Notes: a model not told the origin generated them from the letters alone. 64,000 nucleotides of DNA from Kordia sp965283645 (GCF_965283645.1 NZ_CBDIPG010000001.1:4960001-5024000), one strand, 5' to 3'; shown: positions 34,288 to 43,959, counted from the stretch's first letter. Made by a program: numbers and translations.

Positions 34288-37140
34288 ATGAAAAAACAAA
34301 TACTTCTCTTTGGGCTTATATTTGCCATTAGTCTGGGTAGTTCATTTTATGCAACTGCACAACCAAAACAAAACGATACGGAGGATATAAAAACCACTTT
34401 AATTGGTGGAACTGAAATTCCTGTAGATCCGAATGTGAAAATGGGTAAACTTTCCAATGGATTAACCTATTATATTAGAAATAATGGAAAGCCTGAAAAT
34501 AAAGTAGAACTCCGTTTGGTGGTAAATGCAGGTTCAATTTTGGAAGATGAAGGCCAACGCGGATTGGCGCATTTTATGGAACATATGAACTTTAACGGAA
34601 CCAAAAACTTTAAAAAGAATGAGCTCGTTGATTATTTGCAAAGTATTGGAGTGAAATTTGGTGCACATTTAAATGCCTATACAAGTTTTGACGAAACAGT
34701 TTATATTTTACCAATACCAAGCGACGATCCTGAAAAACTTGAAAAAGGATTTCAAATTATTGAAGATTGGGCGCACAATGCATTATTAACCGATGAAGAA
34801 ATTGATAATGAAAGAGGTGTTGTATTGGAAGAATATCGTTTAGGAAAAGGTGCAAATGAACGCATGTTGCAAAAATACTTGCCTAAAATTATGTATGGTT
34901 CTAAATATGCAAAACGCTTGCCAATTGGAACAAAAGAAAACTTAGAAAACTTCAAATACGAAAGCTTACGCAGATTTTACAAAGATTGGTACCGACCAGA
35001 TTTAATGGCAGTTATTGCTGTTGGAGATGTAGATGTTGCCGTTCTGGAAGAAAAAATAAAATCACACTTTGGAAAAATTCCTGCCGCGGTAAATCCAAAA
35101 CCAAGAGTGACATATGATGTGAAAAATCATGATGAAACATTTGTAGCTATTGAAACTGACAAAGAAGCATCTTTTACGCAAGTACAAATAATGTTTAAAG
35201 ATTTAGGAACTCCTGAAAAAGTGAAAACTACAGACGATTACAGAGAACAAATTGTAAAAAGTTTGTTCTCACAAATGATAAATAATCGTTTAAGTGAATT
35301 GACAGAATCTGAAAATCCACCTTTTGTTTTTGGATCTAGTTATCATGGTGAAACTTGGGCACGAACCAAAGAAGCTTATCAATCTACAGCAATGTCTGCT
35401 GCTGACGGACAACTAACAGCATTATCAACCTTACTTGAAGAAAACGAACGCGCTCGTAAATACGGATTTGGAAAAGGTGAATTTGAACGCGCTAAGAAAA
35501 ATGTTTTAGCACGACTTGAAAAATCATATAAGGATAGAAATAAATTAGAATCGAACCGAATTGTCGGACAATATGTGAGTAACTTTTTATCAGGAAGACC
35601 AATTCCAGGAATTGAATGGACGTATAATTTTTATAACGAGCAATTGCCAACAATACAATTGGAAGAAATTAACAAAGTGATCAATGAATATTTACGAGAT
35701 ACAAATAGAGTAATTGTATTAACAGGTCCTGAAAAAGAAGACACACCTAAAATTACAGAAGCACAAGTATTGGCAGTTCTTAATGGTATAAAATCAAAAG
35801 ATATCAAACCTTATGAAGATAAAGAAGTAGGCAGTTCTTTAATTTCAAAATTGCCGCCTGCAGGAACAATTGTTAAAAGAGATACAAATGATAAAATTGG
35901 TGTCACAACACTAACATTAAGCAATGGCGCTAAAGTAATATATAAGAAAACTGATTTTAAAAACGACGAAATATTATTCTCAGGATTTAGTTTTGGAGGA
36001 AGTTCATTATATACTGATGAAGAATTTAATACAATTGGTTTTGCAAATCAAGGATTAGCGGAAGCTGGCGTAAATGGATTCTCAAAAATTGATTTACGAA
36101 AAATGATGTCTGGAAAAATTGCACGTGTATCACCTTTTATTGGAGGATATACGGAAGGGTTTAATGGAAGTGCAACACCAAAAGACTTAGAGGAATTATT
36201 CCAAATGACACATTTATACTTCACAAAGTTGAACAAAGACGAAAAGGCATACACTTCTTTTATAACGAAACAAAAAGGATTCTTGACAAACATTATGAAA
36301 AGTCCTCAATTTTACTTTCAATTTAAAATGGGAGAATTCATGAATGGGAAAAATCCAAGATATCAAGGGTTTCCAACTCCTGAAATGATGGACGCGAGCG
36401 ATTATAACTTAGCATACGAAAAATACCAAGAACGTTTTGCAGATGCAGGAGATTTCAATTTTTATTTTGTTGGAAATGTAGATGAGCAAAAACTTGAAGC
36501 GTTTGCTACAAAATATTTGGCAAGTTTGCCAGGTAAAAATTCGAATGAAAAACCAAAATTTTCAACGTTCCGCCCATTAACTGGAAAACATACGAAAGTT
36601 ATTGAAAAAGGAGAAGATCCTAAAAGTTCTGTACAAATTGTATTCAACGGAGAAACAAAATACGATTCTAAAGAAGCAAGATCATTGCAACTATTAGGAG
36701 AGATATTAAGTATCAAACTTATCGAAAAATTACGTGAGGAAGAAGGTGGTGTGTATGGTGCTGGAGCTAGCGGAAACATACGTTCATATCCGTATGGTTG
36801 GTACAATTTCAGAATTACATTCCCATGTGGTCCTGAAAATGTAGACAAATTAAAAGATGCCGCTTTGGCAGAATTACAAACAATCATTGACAATGGACCA
36901 ACGGAAAAAGATGTAAACAAAGTAAAAGAATCGAACCTGTTGGAAAGCAAAGAGCAAATCAAAAAGAATAACTTCTGGTTGCGTTATTTATCAAACTCTA
37001 ATATGATGGATAGAGATGTAAACAGAGTATTAAAATTTGAAAGTGCTATCAATGAAATTACAGCAAAAGACATTCAAAATGTGGCTAAAAAATATTTAAA
37101 TGGCGATTACATTTTAGGAATTCACAATCCTGAAAAATAA
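34288..37140 (+). CDS. M16 family zinc metallopeptidase (insulinase type)
   Basis: A 950-residue protein. After a signal peptide (hydrophobic to about residue 22, ATAQ cleavage) the N-terminal M16 domain has the inverted zinc motif HFMEH (H95, E98, H99) in RGLAHFMEHMNFNGTKNF. The downstream Glu lies in NERGVVLEEYRLG. The second, non-catalytic half has EEEGGVYGAGASGNIRSYPY, the R/Y-type substrate motif. These proteases cleave peptides in the periplasm. The length is that of the two-half M16B/M16C type, and it has its own terminator. Confidence 0.93.
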   Translation: MKKQILLFGLIFAISLGSSFYATAQPKQNDTEDIKTTLIGGTEIPVDPNVKMGKLSNGLTYYIRNNGKPENKVELRLVVNAGSILEDEGQRGLAHFMEHMNFNGTKNFKKNELVDYLQSIGVKFGAHLNAYTSFDETVYILPIPSDDPEKLEKGFQIIEDWAHNALLTDEEIDNERGVVLEEYRLGKGANERMLQKYLPKIMYGSKYAKRLPIGTKENLENFKYESLRRFYKDWYRPDLMAVIAVGDVDVAVLEEKIKSHFGKIPAAVNPKPRVTYDVKNHDETFVAIETDKEASFTQVQIMFKDLGTPEKVKTTDDYREQIVKSLFSQMINNRLSELTESENPPFVFGSSYHGETWARTKEAYQSTAMSAADGQLTALSTLLEENERARKYGFGKGEFERAKKNVLARLEKSYKDRNKLESNRIVGQYVSNFLSGRPIPGIEWTYNFYNEQLPTIQLEEINKVINEYLRDTNRVIVLTGPEKEDTPKITEAQVLAVLNGIKSKDIKPYEDKEVGSSLISKLPPAGTIVKRDTNDKIGVTTLTLSNGAKVIYKKTDFKNDEILFSGFSFGGSSLYTDEEFNTIGFANQGLAEAGVNGFSKIDLRKMMSGKIARVSPFIGGYTEGFNGSATPKDLEELFQMTHLYFTKLNKDEKAYTSFITKQKGFLTNIMKSPQFYFQFKMGEFMNGKNPRYQGFPTPEMMDASDYNLAYEKYQERFADAGDFNFYFVGNVDEQKLEAFATKYLASLPGKNSNEKPKFSTFRPLTGKHTKVIEKGEDPKSSVQIVFNGETKYDSKEARSLQLLGEILSIKLIEKLREEEGGVYGAGASGNIRSYPYGWYNFRITFPCGPENVDKLKDAALAELQTIIDNGPTEKDVNKVKESNLLESKEQIKKNNFWLRYLSNSNMMDRDVNRVLKFESAINEITAKDIQNVAKKYLNGDYILGIHNPEK

Positions 37141-37157
37141 AATCAATAATTCAGATC

Positions 37158-37190
37158 AAAACCGCTTAGTTAGTTCTAAGCGGTTTTTTT
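37158..37190 (+). terminator. Terminator of the M16 peptidase gene
   Basis: A perfect 12-bp stem (37158-37169 with 37176-37187) has a 6-nt loop, followed by a T run. It lies 18 bp after the stop. Confidence 0.85.
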
Positions 37191-37372
37191 AGTAAAACTC
37201 AATTTTGAGAATTCTGAAAAACGTGCTCAAAAGTAGCAATTAACTGCATCCATCTAAAAAGGGAAATAGCTAGTAACTACACCTTTAAACGCAAGTTGAT
37301 TTGCACTATATTACACATGCATTGATGCTTAATGTCCTTTTAATTTAGTTTTAACGAAAGATTATCATAGTT

Positions 37373-37396
37373 GTTAATAATTTTCATTTTATTAAC
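37373..37396. promoter_or_regulatory. 8-bp inverted repeat upstream of parA
   Basis: GTTAATAA (37373-37380) and TTATTAAC (37389-37396) are perfect complements 8 bp apart, about 46 bp before parA. It could be an autoregulation site for the parAB operon or chance in AT-rich DNA. It is the only notable element in the 301-bp gap 37141-37441 apart from the terminator. Confidence 0.35.
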
Positions 37397-37441
37397 TCAA
37401 TAATAATTGTATTTTTATCGCTTAAAATCCTCAAACAAAAC

Positions 37442-38212
37442 ATGGGCAAAATAATTGCTATTGCAAATCAAAAAGGTGGTGTAGGAAAAACTACAACATC
37501 TGTCAATCTAGCGGCATCATTAGGCGTTCTTGAAAAGAAAGTTTTATTGATTGATGCTGATCCACAGGCAAATGCAACTTCCGGTTTAGGAATTGATGTT
37601 GAAGCTGTTGAGAAAGGCACATATCAGTTATTAGAACACACCGTAAGTGCTGTTGAAGTAGTTATGGAAACGAGTTCACCAAACTTAAGTATCATTCCTG
37701 CACACATTGACTTGGTAGCAATTGAAATAGAATTGGTTGATAAAGATCAACGTGAATATATGCTGAAAAAAGCACTAAAGCCAATCAAAGATCAATATGA
37801 TTATATATTAATAGATTGTGCACCATCGTTAGGATTATTGACGTTAAATGCATTGACAGCGGCAGATTCTGTCATGATTCCAATACAATGTGAATATTTT
37901 GCGTTAGAAGGATTAGGAAAACTACTAAACACGATAAAAAGTGTTCAGAAAATACACAATCCGTCATTAGACATTGAAGGGTTATTACTAACAATGTACG
38001 ATTCGCGCTTGCGTTTATCCAACCAAGTTGTAGAAGAAGTACAGAAACATTTTAGCGATATGGTTTTTTCAACCATCATTCAACGAAATGTACGATTAAG
38101 TGAAGCACCAAGTTATGGAGAAAGTATCATTAATTATGATGCAGGAAGTAAAGGTGCAAGCAATTATTTAAGTTTAGCACACGAAGTGATTAAGAAAAAT
38201 AGTGGTAAATAA
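37442..38212 (+). CDS. parA: Chromosome partitioning ATPase ParA (Soj)
   Basis: A 256-residue deviant Walker ATPase. It begins MGKIIAIANQKGGVGKTTTS (signature Lys K11 and Walker Lys K16), then VLLIDADPQANATSGLG and the Walker B YDYILIDCAPSLG. It works with ParB in chromosome segregation and replication-origin control. The chromosomal context (dapB and lepB follow) and the 256-residue length point to the chromosomal type and not a plasmid. The parB start is 5 bp after its stop. Confidence 0.96.
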   Translation: MGKIIAIANQKGGVGKTTTSVNLAASLGVLEKKVLLIDADPQANATSGLGIDVEAVEKGTYQLLEHTVSAVEVVMETSSPNLSIIPAHIDLVAIEIELVDKDQREYMLKKALKPIKDQYDYILIDCAPSLGLLTLNALTAADSVMIPIQCEYFALEGLGKLLNTIKSVQKIHNPSLDIEGLLLTMYDSRLRLSNQVVEEVQKHFSDMVFSTIIQRNVRLSEAPSYGESIINYDAGSKGASNYLSLAHEVIKKNSGK

Positions 38213-38217
38213 GATTT

Positions 38218-39123
38218 ATGGCGAAGGCAACAAAAAAACAAGCATTAGGAAGAGGATTGTCCGCATTACTAAAAGATCCTAAAAATGATATCACATCAGT
38301 TTCAGATAAAAATGCAGACAAGGTAGTTGGAAATATTGTAGAATTAGCAATTGATACAATTGAAGTAAATCCGTTTCAACCACGAACGAACTTCAATGAA
38401 GAATCACTTCGCGAATTGGCATCTTCAATTAGAGAATTAGGTGTTATTCAGCCAATTACAGTTCGTAAACTTAGTTTTGAGAAATTTCAATTGGTTTCAG
38501 GAGAACGTCGTTTTAGAGCATCTAAATTAATTGGACTCGAAACAATTCCTGCATATGTGCGCATTGCAAACGATCAAGAATCGTTAGAAATGGCGTTGGT
38601 AGAAAACATTCAACGTTCAGATTTAGACCCAATCGAAATTGCATTATCATACCAACGATTAATTGACGAAATTAGCTTAACACAAGAGCAAATGAGTCAG
38701 CGTGTTGGGAAAAAACGCTCTACCATTGCAAACTATCTTCGTTTGCTAAAACTAGATCCAATTGTGCAAACTGGTATGCGTGACGGCTTTTTAAGTATGG
38801 GACACGGGCGTACGTTGGTAAATGTTGAAAACACAAACGATCAATTAGAAATTTATGAAATGATTCTTTCCAAATCTTTATCTGTTCGCGAAACAGAAGA
38901 ATTGGTAAAAAATTATAAAAAAGATAAAACAATTGAAACGCCAAAAAAGGAAACAGCTGATGTTCCAAAATTTGTCAAAAAAGGAATTCGTGATTTCTCT
39001 GAATATTTCGGACACAAAGTAGATGTAAAGGTTGGTACAAACGGAAAAGGAAAAATTACCATTCCATTTCATTCAGAACAAGATTTTTCACGAATCAAAA
39101 AATTACTAAAAAGTGGGAAATAA
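38218..39123 (+). CDS. parB: Chromosome partitioning protein ParB (Spo0J)
   Basis: A 301-residue DNA-binding CTPase. The N-terminal ParB/Srx domain has VNPFQPRTNFNEESLRELA and LVSGERRFRASKLIGL, the CTP-binding GERRxRA motif. A helix-turn-helix in LTQEQMSQRVGKKRSTIANY recognises parS. The C-terminal dimer domain is present. No parS-like palindrome was found in the window. The next gene starts at a GTG codon inside its last codons (11-bp overlap). Confidence 0.95.
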   Translation: MAKATKKQALGRGLSALLKDPKNDITSVSDKNADKVVGNIVELAIDTIEVNPFQPRTNFNEESLRELASSIRELGVIQPITVRKLSFEKFQLVSGERRFRASKLIGLETIPAYVRIANDQESLEMALVENIQRSDLDPIEIALSYQRLIDEISLTQEQMSQRVGKKRSTIANYLRLLKLDPIVQTGMRDGFLSMGHGRTLVNVENTNDQLEIYEMILSKSLSVRETEELVKNYKKDKTIETPKKETADVPKFVKKGIRDFSEYFGHKVDVKVGTNGKGKITIPFHSEQDFSRIKKLLKSGK

Positions 39124-39718
39124 AATCATCATAGTATTATGTTGCTTATGTTTTGTAACCAATGCATGGTCGCAAACAGAAGAAGAGAAGGAGAAAGAGA
39201 AAACGGAAACTCAAACGGAAGAATCTGTTTTAAAAATTGAAAACGCAACAGTTGTTGAAGAAAAAAAAGTTATCGATCCGTTATCGCCGTCAAAAGCAGC
39301 GTTCTATTCTGCAATTTTGCCAGGATTAGGGCAAGCCTACAATAAAAAATATTGGAAAATCCCTATCGTATATGCGGCATTGGGAACAGGCGTATATTTC
39401 TACATCAGTAATAACAAGCAATACAATCGGTACAGAACTGCCTACAAACAACGTTTGGCAGGTATGAAAGACGAATTTAGCATCGTTGTACCTGATGCAG
39501 ATGCACTAATTGACGCGCAAGAATTTTACCAACGCAACCGTGATTTATCGTTATTACTAACGGTTGTTGCGTATGTGTTAAATATTGTTGACGCCAATGT
39601 AGATGCGCATTTATTGCAATTTAATGTGAGTGATGATCTTTCGTTTCGACCACATATAGATCAAAATGAAATTGATTTCAATCGAAATTTAGGGCTTACG
39701 CTCAATTTCAAATTTTAG
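39113..39718 (+). CDS. DUF5683 domain-containing membrane protein
   Basis: A 201-residue protein with a GTG start and a signal-like N-terminus (GNKIIIVLCCLCFVTNAWSQ). A Glu/Lys-rich linker precedes the conserved domain: SPSKAAFYSAILPGLGQAYN and KKYWKIPIVYAALGTGVYFY. This is DUF5683, found after parB in most Flavobacteriaceae. Two membrane segments are likely. No function is known. Confidence 0.85.
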   Translation: MGNKIIIVLCCLCFVTNAWSQTEEEKEKEKTETQTEESVLKIENATVVEEKKVIDPLSPSKAAFYSAILPGLGQAYNKKYWKIPIVYAALGTGVYFYISNNKQYNRYRTAYKQRLAGMKDEFSIVVPDADALIDAQEFYQRNRDLSLLLTVVAYVLNIVDANVDAHLLQFNVSDDLSFRPHIDQNEIDFNRNLGLTLNFKF

Positions 39719-39750
39719 CTTCTTCAACGTAGCTTCAAAAAATACAAGGT

Positions 39751-40452
39751 ATGAATATTGCATTGCTCGGTTATGGTAGAATGGGGAAGGAGATTGAAAA
39801 AATTGCACGTCAACGTGGACATACAATTATTCATAAAATTTCAAATGACATAGAAAGCTACGACTTTTCTACGGTAGATGTAGCAATCGATTTTAGCATT
39901 CCGTCAGCCGCTTTTCAGAATATTTCACACTGTGTCAAACAACAAATTCCTGTCATCTCAGGAACTACGGGTTGGTTAGATCGTTATGCAGAAATTGTTT
40001 CTTTGTGTAAATCGGAAAAAGGAGCATTTATGTATGCTTCTAACTTTAGTTTAGGCGTAAATATTTTCTTTGAAATGAACGCATATTTGGCAAAAATGAT
40101 GTCGCAGTTGGAAGATTACAGCGTAAACATTGAAGAAATTCATCATACCAAAAAACTAGATGCGCCAAGTGGAACAGCAATTACGTTAGCCGAAGGAATT
40201 ATTGAACATACAACATATACAGACTGGAAACTTGAAAAAGGAGAAACCGTTACTGAAATTCCAATTGTAGCAAAACGTATTCCTGAAGTTCCTGGAACAC
40301 ATCAAATTACATACACTTCAACCATTGATACCATTTCTATTCAACATGAAGCACACAATCGTCAAGGATTTGCACTTGGAGCTGTTGTTGCGGCAGAATG
40401 GATTCAAGACAAAGAAGGCGTTTACACAATGAAAGACGTGTTAAACATTTAA
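39751..40452 (+). CDS. dapB: 4-hydroxy-tetrahydrodipicolinate reductase
   Basis: A 233-residue NAD(P)H enzyme of lysine/diaminopimelate synthesis. The nucleotide motif is IALLGYGRMGKEIEK, and the catalytic signature EEIHHTKKLDAPSGTA contains H131-H132 and K135. ISGTTGWLDRY and SNFSLGVNIFFEMN complete the active site. It is the short Bacteroidota form. dapD lies 23 kb away. It forms a run with parB, DUF5683 and lepB. Confidence 0.95.
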   Translation: MNIALLGYGRMGKEIEKIARQRGHTIIHKISNDIESYDFSTVDVAIDFSIPSAAFQNISHCVKQQIPVISGTTGWLDRYAEIVSLCKSEKGAFMYASNFSLGVNIFFEMNAYLAKMMSQLEDYSVNIEEIHHTKKLDAPSGTAITLAEGIIEHTTYTDWKLEKGETVTEIPIVAKRIPEVPGTHQITYTSTIDTISIQHEAHNRQGFALGAVVAAEWIQDKEGVYTMKDVLNI

Positions 40453-40506
40453 TAAACATAAAAATAGATTAATTTTCACAGTATATATTTGTGAATAACC
40501 AACAAG

Positions 40507-40531
40507 ATTCAGTATTTATGCAGTACTGAAT
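40507..40531. promoter_or_regulatory. Inverted repeat in the dapB-lepB gap
   Basis: ATTCAGTA and TACTGAAT (40507-40514, 40524-40531) pair across a 9-nt loop, 18 bp before the lepB ATG. It has no T tail on the plus strand, so it is more likely a regulatory or mRNA structure than a terminator. Confidence 0.3.
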
Positions 40532-40548
40532 TATAAAAAATACAACAA

Positions 40549-42114
40549 ATGACCTTTACACAAGCATTCTTACTATTTTTCTTATTCGTTCAAGTAGTTC
40601 ATTTTTTGGGAACGTGGAAGCTCTATGTGAAAGCAGGTAGAAAAGCTTGGGAAGCGGCAATTCCTATATATAATGCGTATGTTTTAATGCAAATTATAAA
40701 TAGACCGAAAGAATGGTATTGGGTTATATTATTATTCATTCCAATCATTCAACTGATAGTTTTTCCTGTACTTTGGGTAGAAACCATTCGTAGTTTTGGT
40801 CGTACAGAACGTTTTGAAACTGTCGCTGTAGTATTAACTTTAGGTTTTTACATTTACTATGTAAACTATATGTTAGATGTGGAATATGTGGAAGACAGAA
40901 GTTTAAAACCAAGAACTTCCGCAGGCGAGTGGATTGCTTCTATACTATTTGCAGTCGTTGCCGCAACATTAGTACATACTTATGTAATGCAACCTTTTGT
41001 AATTCCTTCTTCATCATTAGAAAAAACATTATTGGTTGGTGATTTCTTGTTTGTGAGTAAAATACATTACGGAGCAAGAACACCAATGACAGCTGTTGCA
41101 GCGCCAATGGTACATGATGCAATTCCTGTTTTAGGAATGAAATCATACATGTCAAAACCTCAATTACCATATTTTAGATTTCCAGGTTTTGAAACCATTA
41201 AGCGTAATGATATTGTGGTGTTTAACTGGCCAGCAGATACACTCAGTATTATAGATGTAGGAAATAGTCCAACGTTATACAAACCACTAGACAAACGCTC
41301 TAACTATGTAAAACGTTGTGTTGGGTTGCCAGGTGATAAATTTGAAGTTCGTGATGGTTTTGTATATACAAATGGAATTCAAAACGATTTGCCAGATAGA
41401 GCGAAGTTGCAGTTTAGCTATTTAGTGAAAACAAAAGGAGCTCGATTCAATGATCAAATTTTACATGACCGTTATGACATAACAGATGGTTACATGAATA
41501 TTGATACCAATGGAACTTGTCTTTTTCATGCCGTTACAGAAGAAGCGGCGGAACGTTTAAAAAATCATCCAAATGTACTCTCAGTAACAAAGCATACACT
41601 GCCAAAAGGCACACGTGACAAGACTGTTTTTCCACATTCAAAAAATTACAACTTCAATAATAGTAACTTCGGACCAATTACCATTCCTGCAAAAGGCGCC
41701 ACAGTTGCGTTAACAACAGAAAACTTACCATTATACAAACGTGCTATTTCGGAATATGAAGGACAAAACTTAAAAGTTGAAGGCGATCAAATTTTAATAG
41801 ATGGAAAAGCAATAACCTCATATACATTCAATCAAGATTATTATTGGATGATGGGAGACAACAGAGGAAACTCGCAAGATTCTAGAAGTTGGGGATTTGT
41901 ACCGTTTGATCATGTTTTAGGAAAGCCTGTATTTGTTTGGTTTAGTTGGGATTCAAAAGCAACAGGAATCAATAAAATACGTTGGAATCGATTATTTACA
42001 ACGGTAAGTGGAGAAGGTTCGCCAGTTTCATATTTTAAGTATTTCTTAATCTTATTGGCAGGTTGGTTTGTATTCAATCATTTTAGAAAGAAAAAGAAAA
42101 CAGCAAAAAAGTAA
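40549..42114 (+). CDS. lepB: Signal peptidase I
   Basis: A 521-residue membrane serine peptidase that cuts Sec signal peptides. Several N-terminal helices precede the catalytic Ser (S156 in FVIPSSSLEKTLLVGD) and the Lys base (K255 in NYVKRCVGLPGDKF). C-terminal motifs are YYWMMGDNRGNSQDSRSWGF and a terminal TM helix. This long form, with an insert between the Ser and Lys motifs, is the usual Bacteroidota type; the Ser motif reads IPSSSL and not the canonical IPSxSM. Confidence 0.94.
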   Translation: MTFTQAFLLFFLFVQVVHFLGTWKLYVKAGRKAWEAAIPIYNAYVLMQIINRPKEWYWVILLFIPIIQLIVFPVLWVETIRSFGRTERFETVAVVLTLGFYIYYVNYMLDVEYVEDRSLKPRTSAGEWIASILFAVVAATLVHTYVMQPFVIPSSSLEKTLLVGDFLFVSKIHYGARTPMTAVAAPMVHDAIPVLGMKSYMSKPQLPYFRFPGFETIKRNDIVVFNWPADTLSIIDVGNSPTLYKPLDKRSNYVKRCVGLPGDKFEVRDGFVYTNGIQNDLPDRAKLQFSYLVKTKGARFNDQILHDRYDITDGYMNIDTNGTCLFHAVTEEAAERLKNHPNVLSVTKHTLPKGTRDKTVFPHSKNYNFNNSNFGPITIPAKGATVALTTENLPLYKRAISEYEGQNLKVEGDQILIDGKAITSYTFNQDYYWMMGDNRGNSQDSRSWGFVPFDHVLGKPVFVWFSWDSKATGINKIRWNRLFTTVSGEGSPVSYFKYFLILLAGWFVFNHFRKKKKTAKK

Positions 42115-42149
42115 GTCAAATATACTGATGCAACAATAAAGTAATGTGT

Positions 42150-42210
42150 TAATTTGATAATGAGATAATCTTAATCTTGAGGTGTTAGTATTAAGTATTA
42201 AGATTTTTTT
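42150..42210. repeat. Degenerate 7-bp-period repeat tract
   Basis: Heptads ATTTGAT AATGAGA TAATCTT AATCTTG AGGTGTT AGTATTA AGTATTA AGATTTT. It lies 36 bp after the lepB stop. Confidence 0.5.
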
Positions 42211-42252
42211 ATTACTTGAAAATATTCGTGAATTCGTGACAAAAAAAATGAG

Positions 42253-42275
42253 ATTCTGAATCAAGTTCAGAATAA
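42253..42275. repeat. Small palindromic repeat, ATTCTGAATCAAGTTCAGAATAAC type
   Basis: ATTCTGAA and TTCAGAAT arms flank TCAAG. It belongs to the same family as 13004-13026 and 49509-49586. A second unit, GTCATACCGAGCGAAGACG, follows at 42302-42320. Confidence 0.55.
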
Positions 42276-42346
42276 CGAAAGATTAAAATTAAAGAACTAA
42301 TGTCATACCGAGCGAAGACGCGATAAACCCAAAATCCAAAATCCAA

Positions 42347-42979
42347 TTGAAAACACTTCTCCATCCAACATATTTTCCAAGTATTGCGCAGTATGTAATA
42401 TTTGCAAAATCGGAGCATTTAGTGTTTGAAGTGGAAGGCAATTTCCAAAAACAAACCTATCGCAATCGAACGTATATTTATGGTGCGAATGGAAAGTTGA
42501 TGTTTACTGTTCCTGTGCGACATGTTAAAGAAACAAAGCATCAAGAGTATAAAGAAATAAAAGTTGCAAACGAAACACCTTGGCAACGTTTGCATTGGAG
42601 ATCCTTAGAATCTGCTTACAGAACGTCTCCTTATTTTGAATACTATGAAGACGAATTACGTCCATTATTTGAAAAGCGATATGACTTTTTAATGGATTTA
42701 AATTTAGATACCATTCAACTCATTAACGAATGCTTACAGTTAGAAGTAGAAACATCCAAAACAACAACGTACGAGCCAATTATCACAAATACAGCTATTC
42801 ACGATTATAGAAAATTGGCAATCGTAAAAAAAGAACCAGATTACGGTTTTGAAACCTACACACAAGTATTTGATGATAAACAGGGTTTTTTGCCAAACCT
42901 TAGCATTTTAGATTTACTGTTCAATGAAGGTACAAATGCGCTTACATATTTAGAAAGGCAAACAATTTCAAATTCATAG
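42347..42979 (+). CDS. WbqC family protein
   Basis: A 210-residue protein with a TTG start, as no ATG occurs before the conserved N-terminus KTLLHPTYFPSIAQYVIFAK. It is the WbqC-like family, with PVRHVKETKHQEYKE and PWQRLHWRSLESAYRTSPYF, known from O-antigen clusters and in flavobacteria always placed after lepB. A role in acyl or amino sugar transfer has been proposed but is unproven. It is followed 2 bp later by the DUF6122 gene. Confidence 0.85.
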   Translation: MKTLLHPTYFPSIAQYVIFAKSEHLVFEVEGNFQKQTYRNRTYIYGANGKLMFTVPVRHVKETKHQEYKEIKVANETPWQRLHWRSLESAYRTSPYFEYYEDELRPLFEKRYDFLMDLNLDTIQLINECLQLEVETSKTTTYEPIITNTAIHDYRKLAIVKKEPDYGFETYTQVFDDKQGFLPNLSILDLLFNEGTNALTYLERQTISNS

Positions 42980-42981
42980 TC

Positions 42982-43290
42982 TTGTTACGAACCTGCATTC
43001 ATTACGGTTTACATTTCATCTTTCCATTACTCATTGCTTTATTCATCTTTCGAAAACAATGGAAAACAGTCTATTTTATATTCATCTTAGTCATGTTCAT
43101 CGATCTTGATCATCTGTTAGCAACGCCCATTTTTGATCCGAATCGTTGTAGTATCAACTTTCATCCGTTACACAGTTATTACGCAATTGCTGTCTACATC
43201 GGATTTTTAATCTTCAAAAAAACACGTATTCTAGGAATTGGTTTATTACTTCACATTTTTGCAGATGTTGTAGATTGTTGGATGATGTAA
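42982..43290 (+). CDS. DUF6122 family membrane protein
   Basis: A 102-residue membrane protein with a TTG start directly after wbqC. Three hydrophobic helices carry conserved acidic and histidine residues: FIFILVMFIDLDHLLATPIF, CSINFHPLHSYYAIAVYIG and LGIGLLLHIFADVVDCW. The pattern DLDH...HPLH...H..AD resembles metal-dependent membrane hydrolases of the YdjM/DUF457 type. Function unknown; position after wbqC is conserved. Confidence 0.78.
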   Translation: MLRTCIHYGLHFIFPLLIALFIFRKQWKTVYFIFILVMFIDLDHLLATPIFDPNRCSINFHPLHSYYAIAVYIGFLIFKKTRILGIGLLLHIFADVVDCWMM

Positions 43291-43350
43291 TCATTTTTCG
43301 AATACCTATGTAAGTTATAATTGTGAATATTTTTTTACATTTATGACAAA

Positions 43351-43959
43351 ATGAAAAAACAAATGATTTCATACACTTTAATCGGAATTGTTGCCATACT
43401 AATTATAGTATTTTTGCTAGCTAGGAATAGTTCTTCTAAAAAAGATACAACTCAAAAAGCAACAAATAATAGTGAAAAATCGAAAGAAACGACACTAAAA
43501 GACAATCCTTATTTAGACATGCGAAATATGGCATTATCTATAACTTCAGAACAACTAGGTTTGCCAGCTTCAGAAGACGCTGCAAAAGTATTTGGTGTTG
43601 TTGCAGATTTAGATATGACAGGCGCAACAGTAACGTTAACTTCATATATTACAGGCGACACGAGTCTTTATTTAAGCACTGGTGGCGGATTTATTGGTGC
43701 TGGACAACATGAAGATGTTCAAAAAGTAGTAAAGAAATTCATAGAAAAAGCACAAACATATTCAAGTAAAGGCAAACAGTATGAATCTACCGAATTGCCA
43801 AAAGCTGGAACTGCAAATTTCTATTTTCTGTCGGATAGTGGAAATACTAAAATAGTGGAAACTCTCTCAAACTTAGAAAGTGGGAACTCTGAATATTCAG
43901 ATTTATTCTATGAATTGAATCAGGTGATGACAGCAATTCGTTTGCAAAGCGGAGACTAA
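43351..43959 (+). CDS. Membrane-anchored protein of unknown function
   Basis: A 202-residue protein with one N-terminal transmembrane anchor (MISYTLIGIVAILIIVFLLA). A Lys/Ser/Thr-rich linker leads to a globular domain from about residue 50 with TSEQLGLPASEDAAKVFGVV, LTSYITGDTSLYLSTGGGFI and YFLSDSGNTKIVETLSNLE. I do not recognise the family. It stands alone, convergent with the peptide gene at 44029. Confidence 0.72.
   Translation: MKKQMISYTLIGIVAILIIVFLLARNSSSKKDTTQKATNNSEKSKETTLKDNPYLDMRNMALSITSEQLGLPASEDAAKVFGVVADLDMTGATVTLTSYITGDTSLYLSTGGGFIGAGQHEDVQKVVKKFIEKAQTYSSKGKQYESTELPKAGTANFYFLSDSGNTKIVETLSNLESGNSEYSDLFYELNQVMTAIRLQSGD

Noticed and set aside
36462..36962. 166-codon minus-strand reading frame inside the M16 gene
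   Set aside because: Lies inside an intact peptidase gene and has a random composition.
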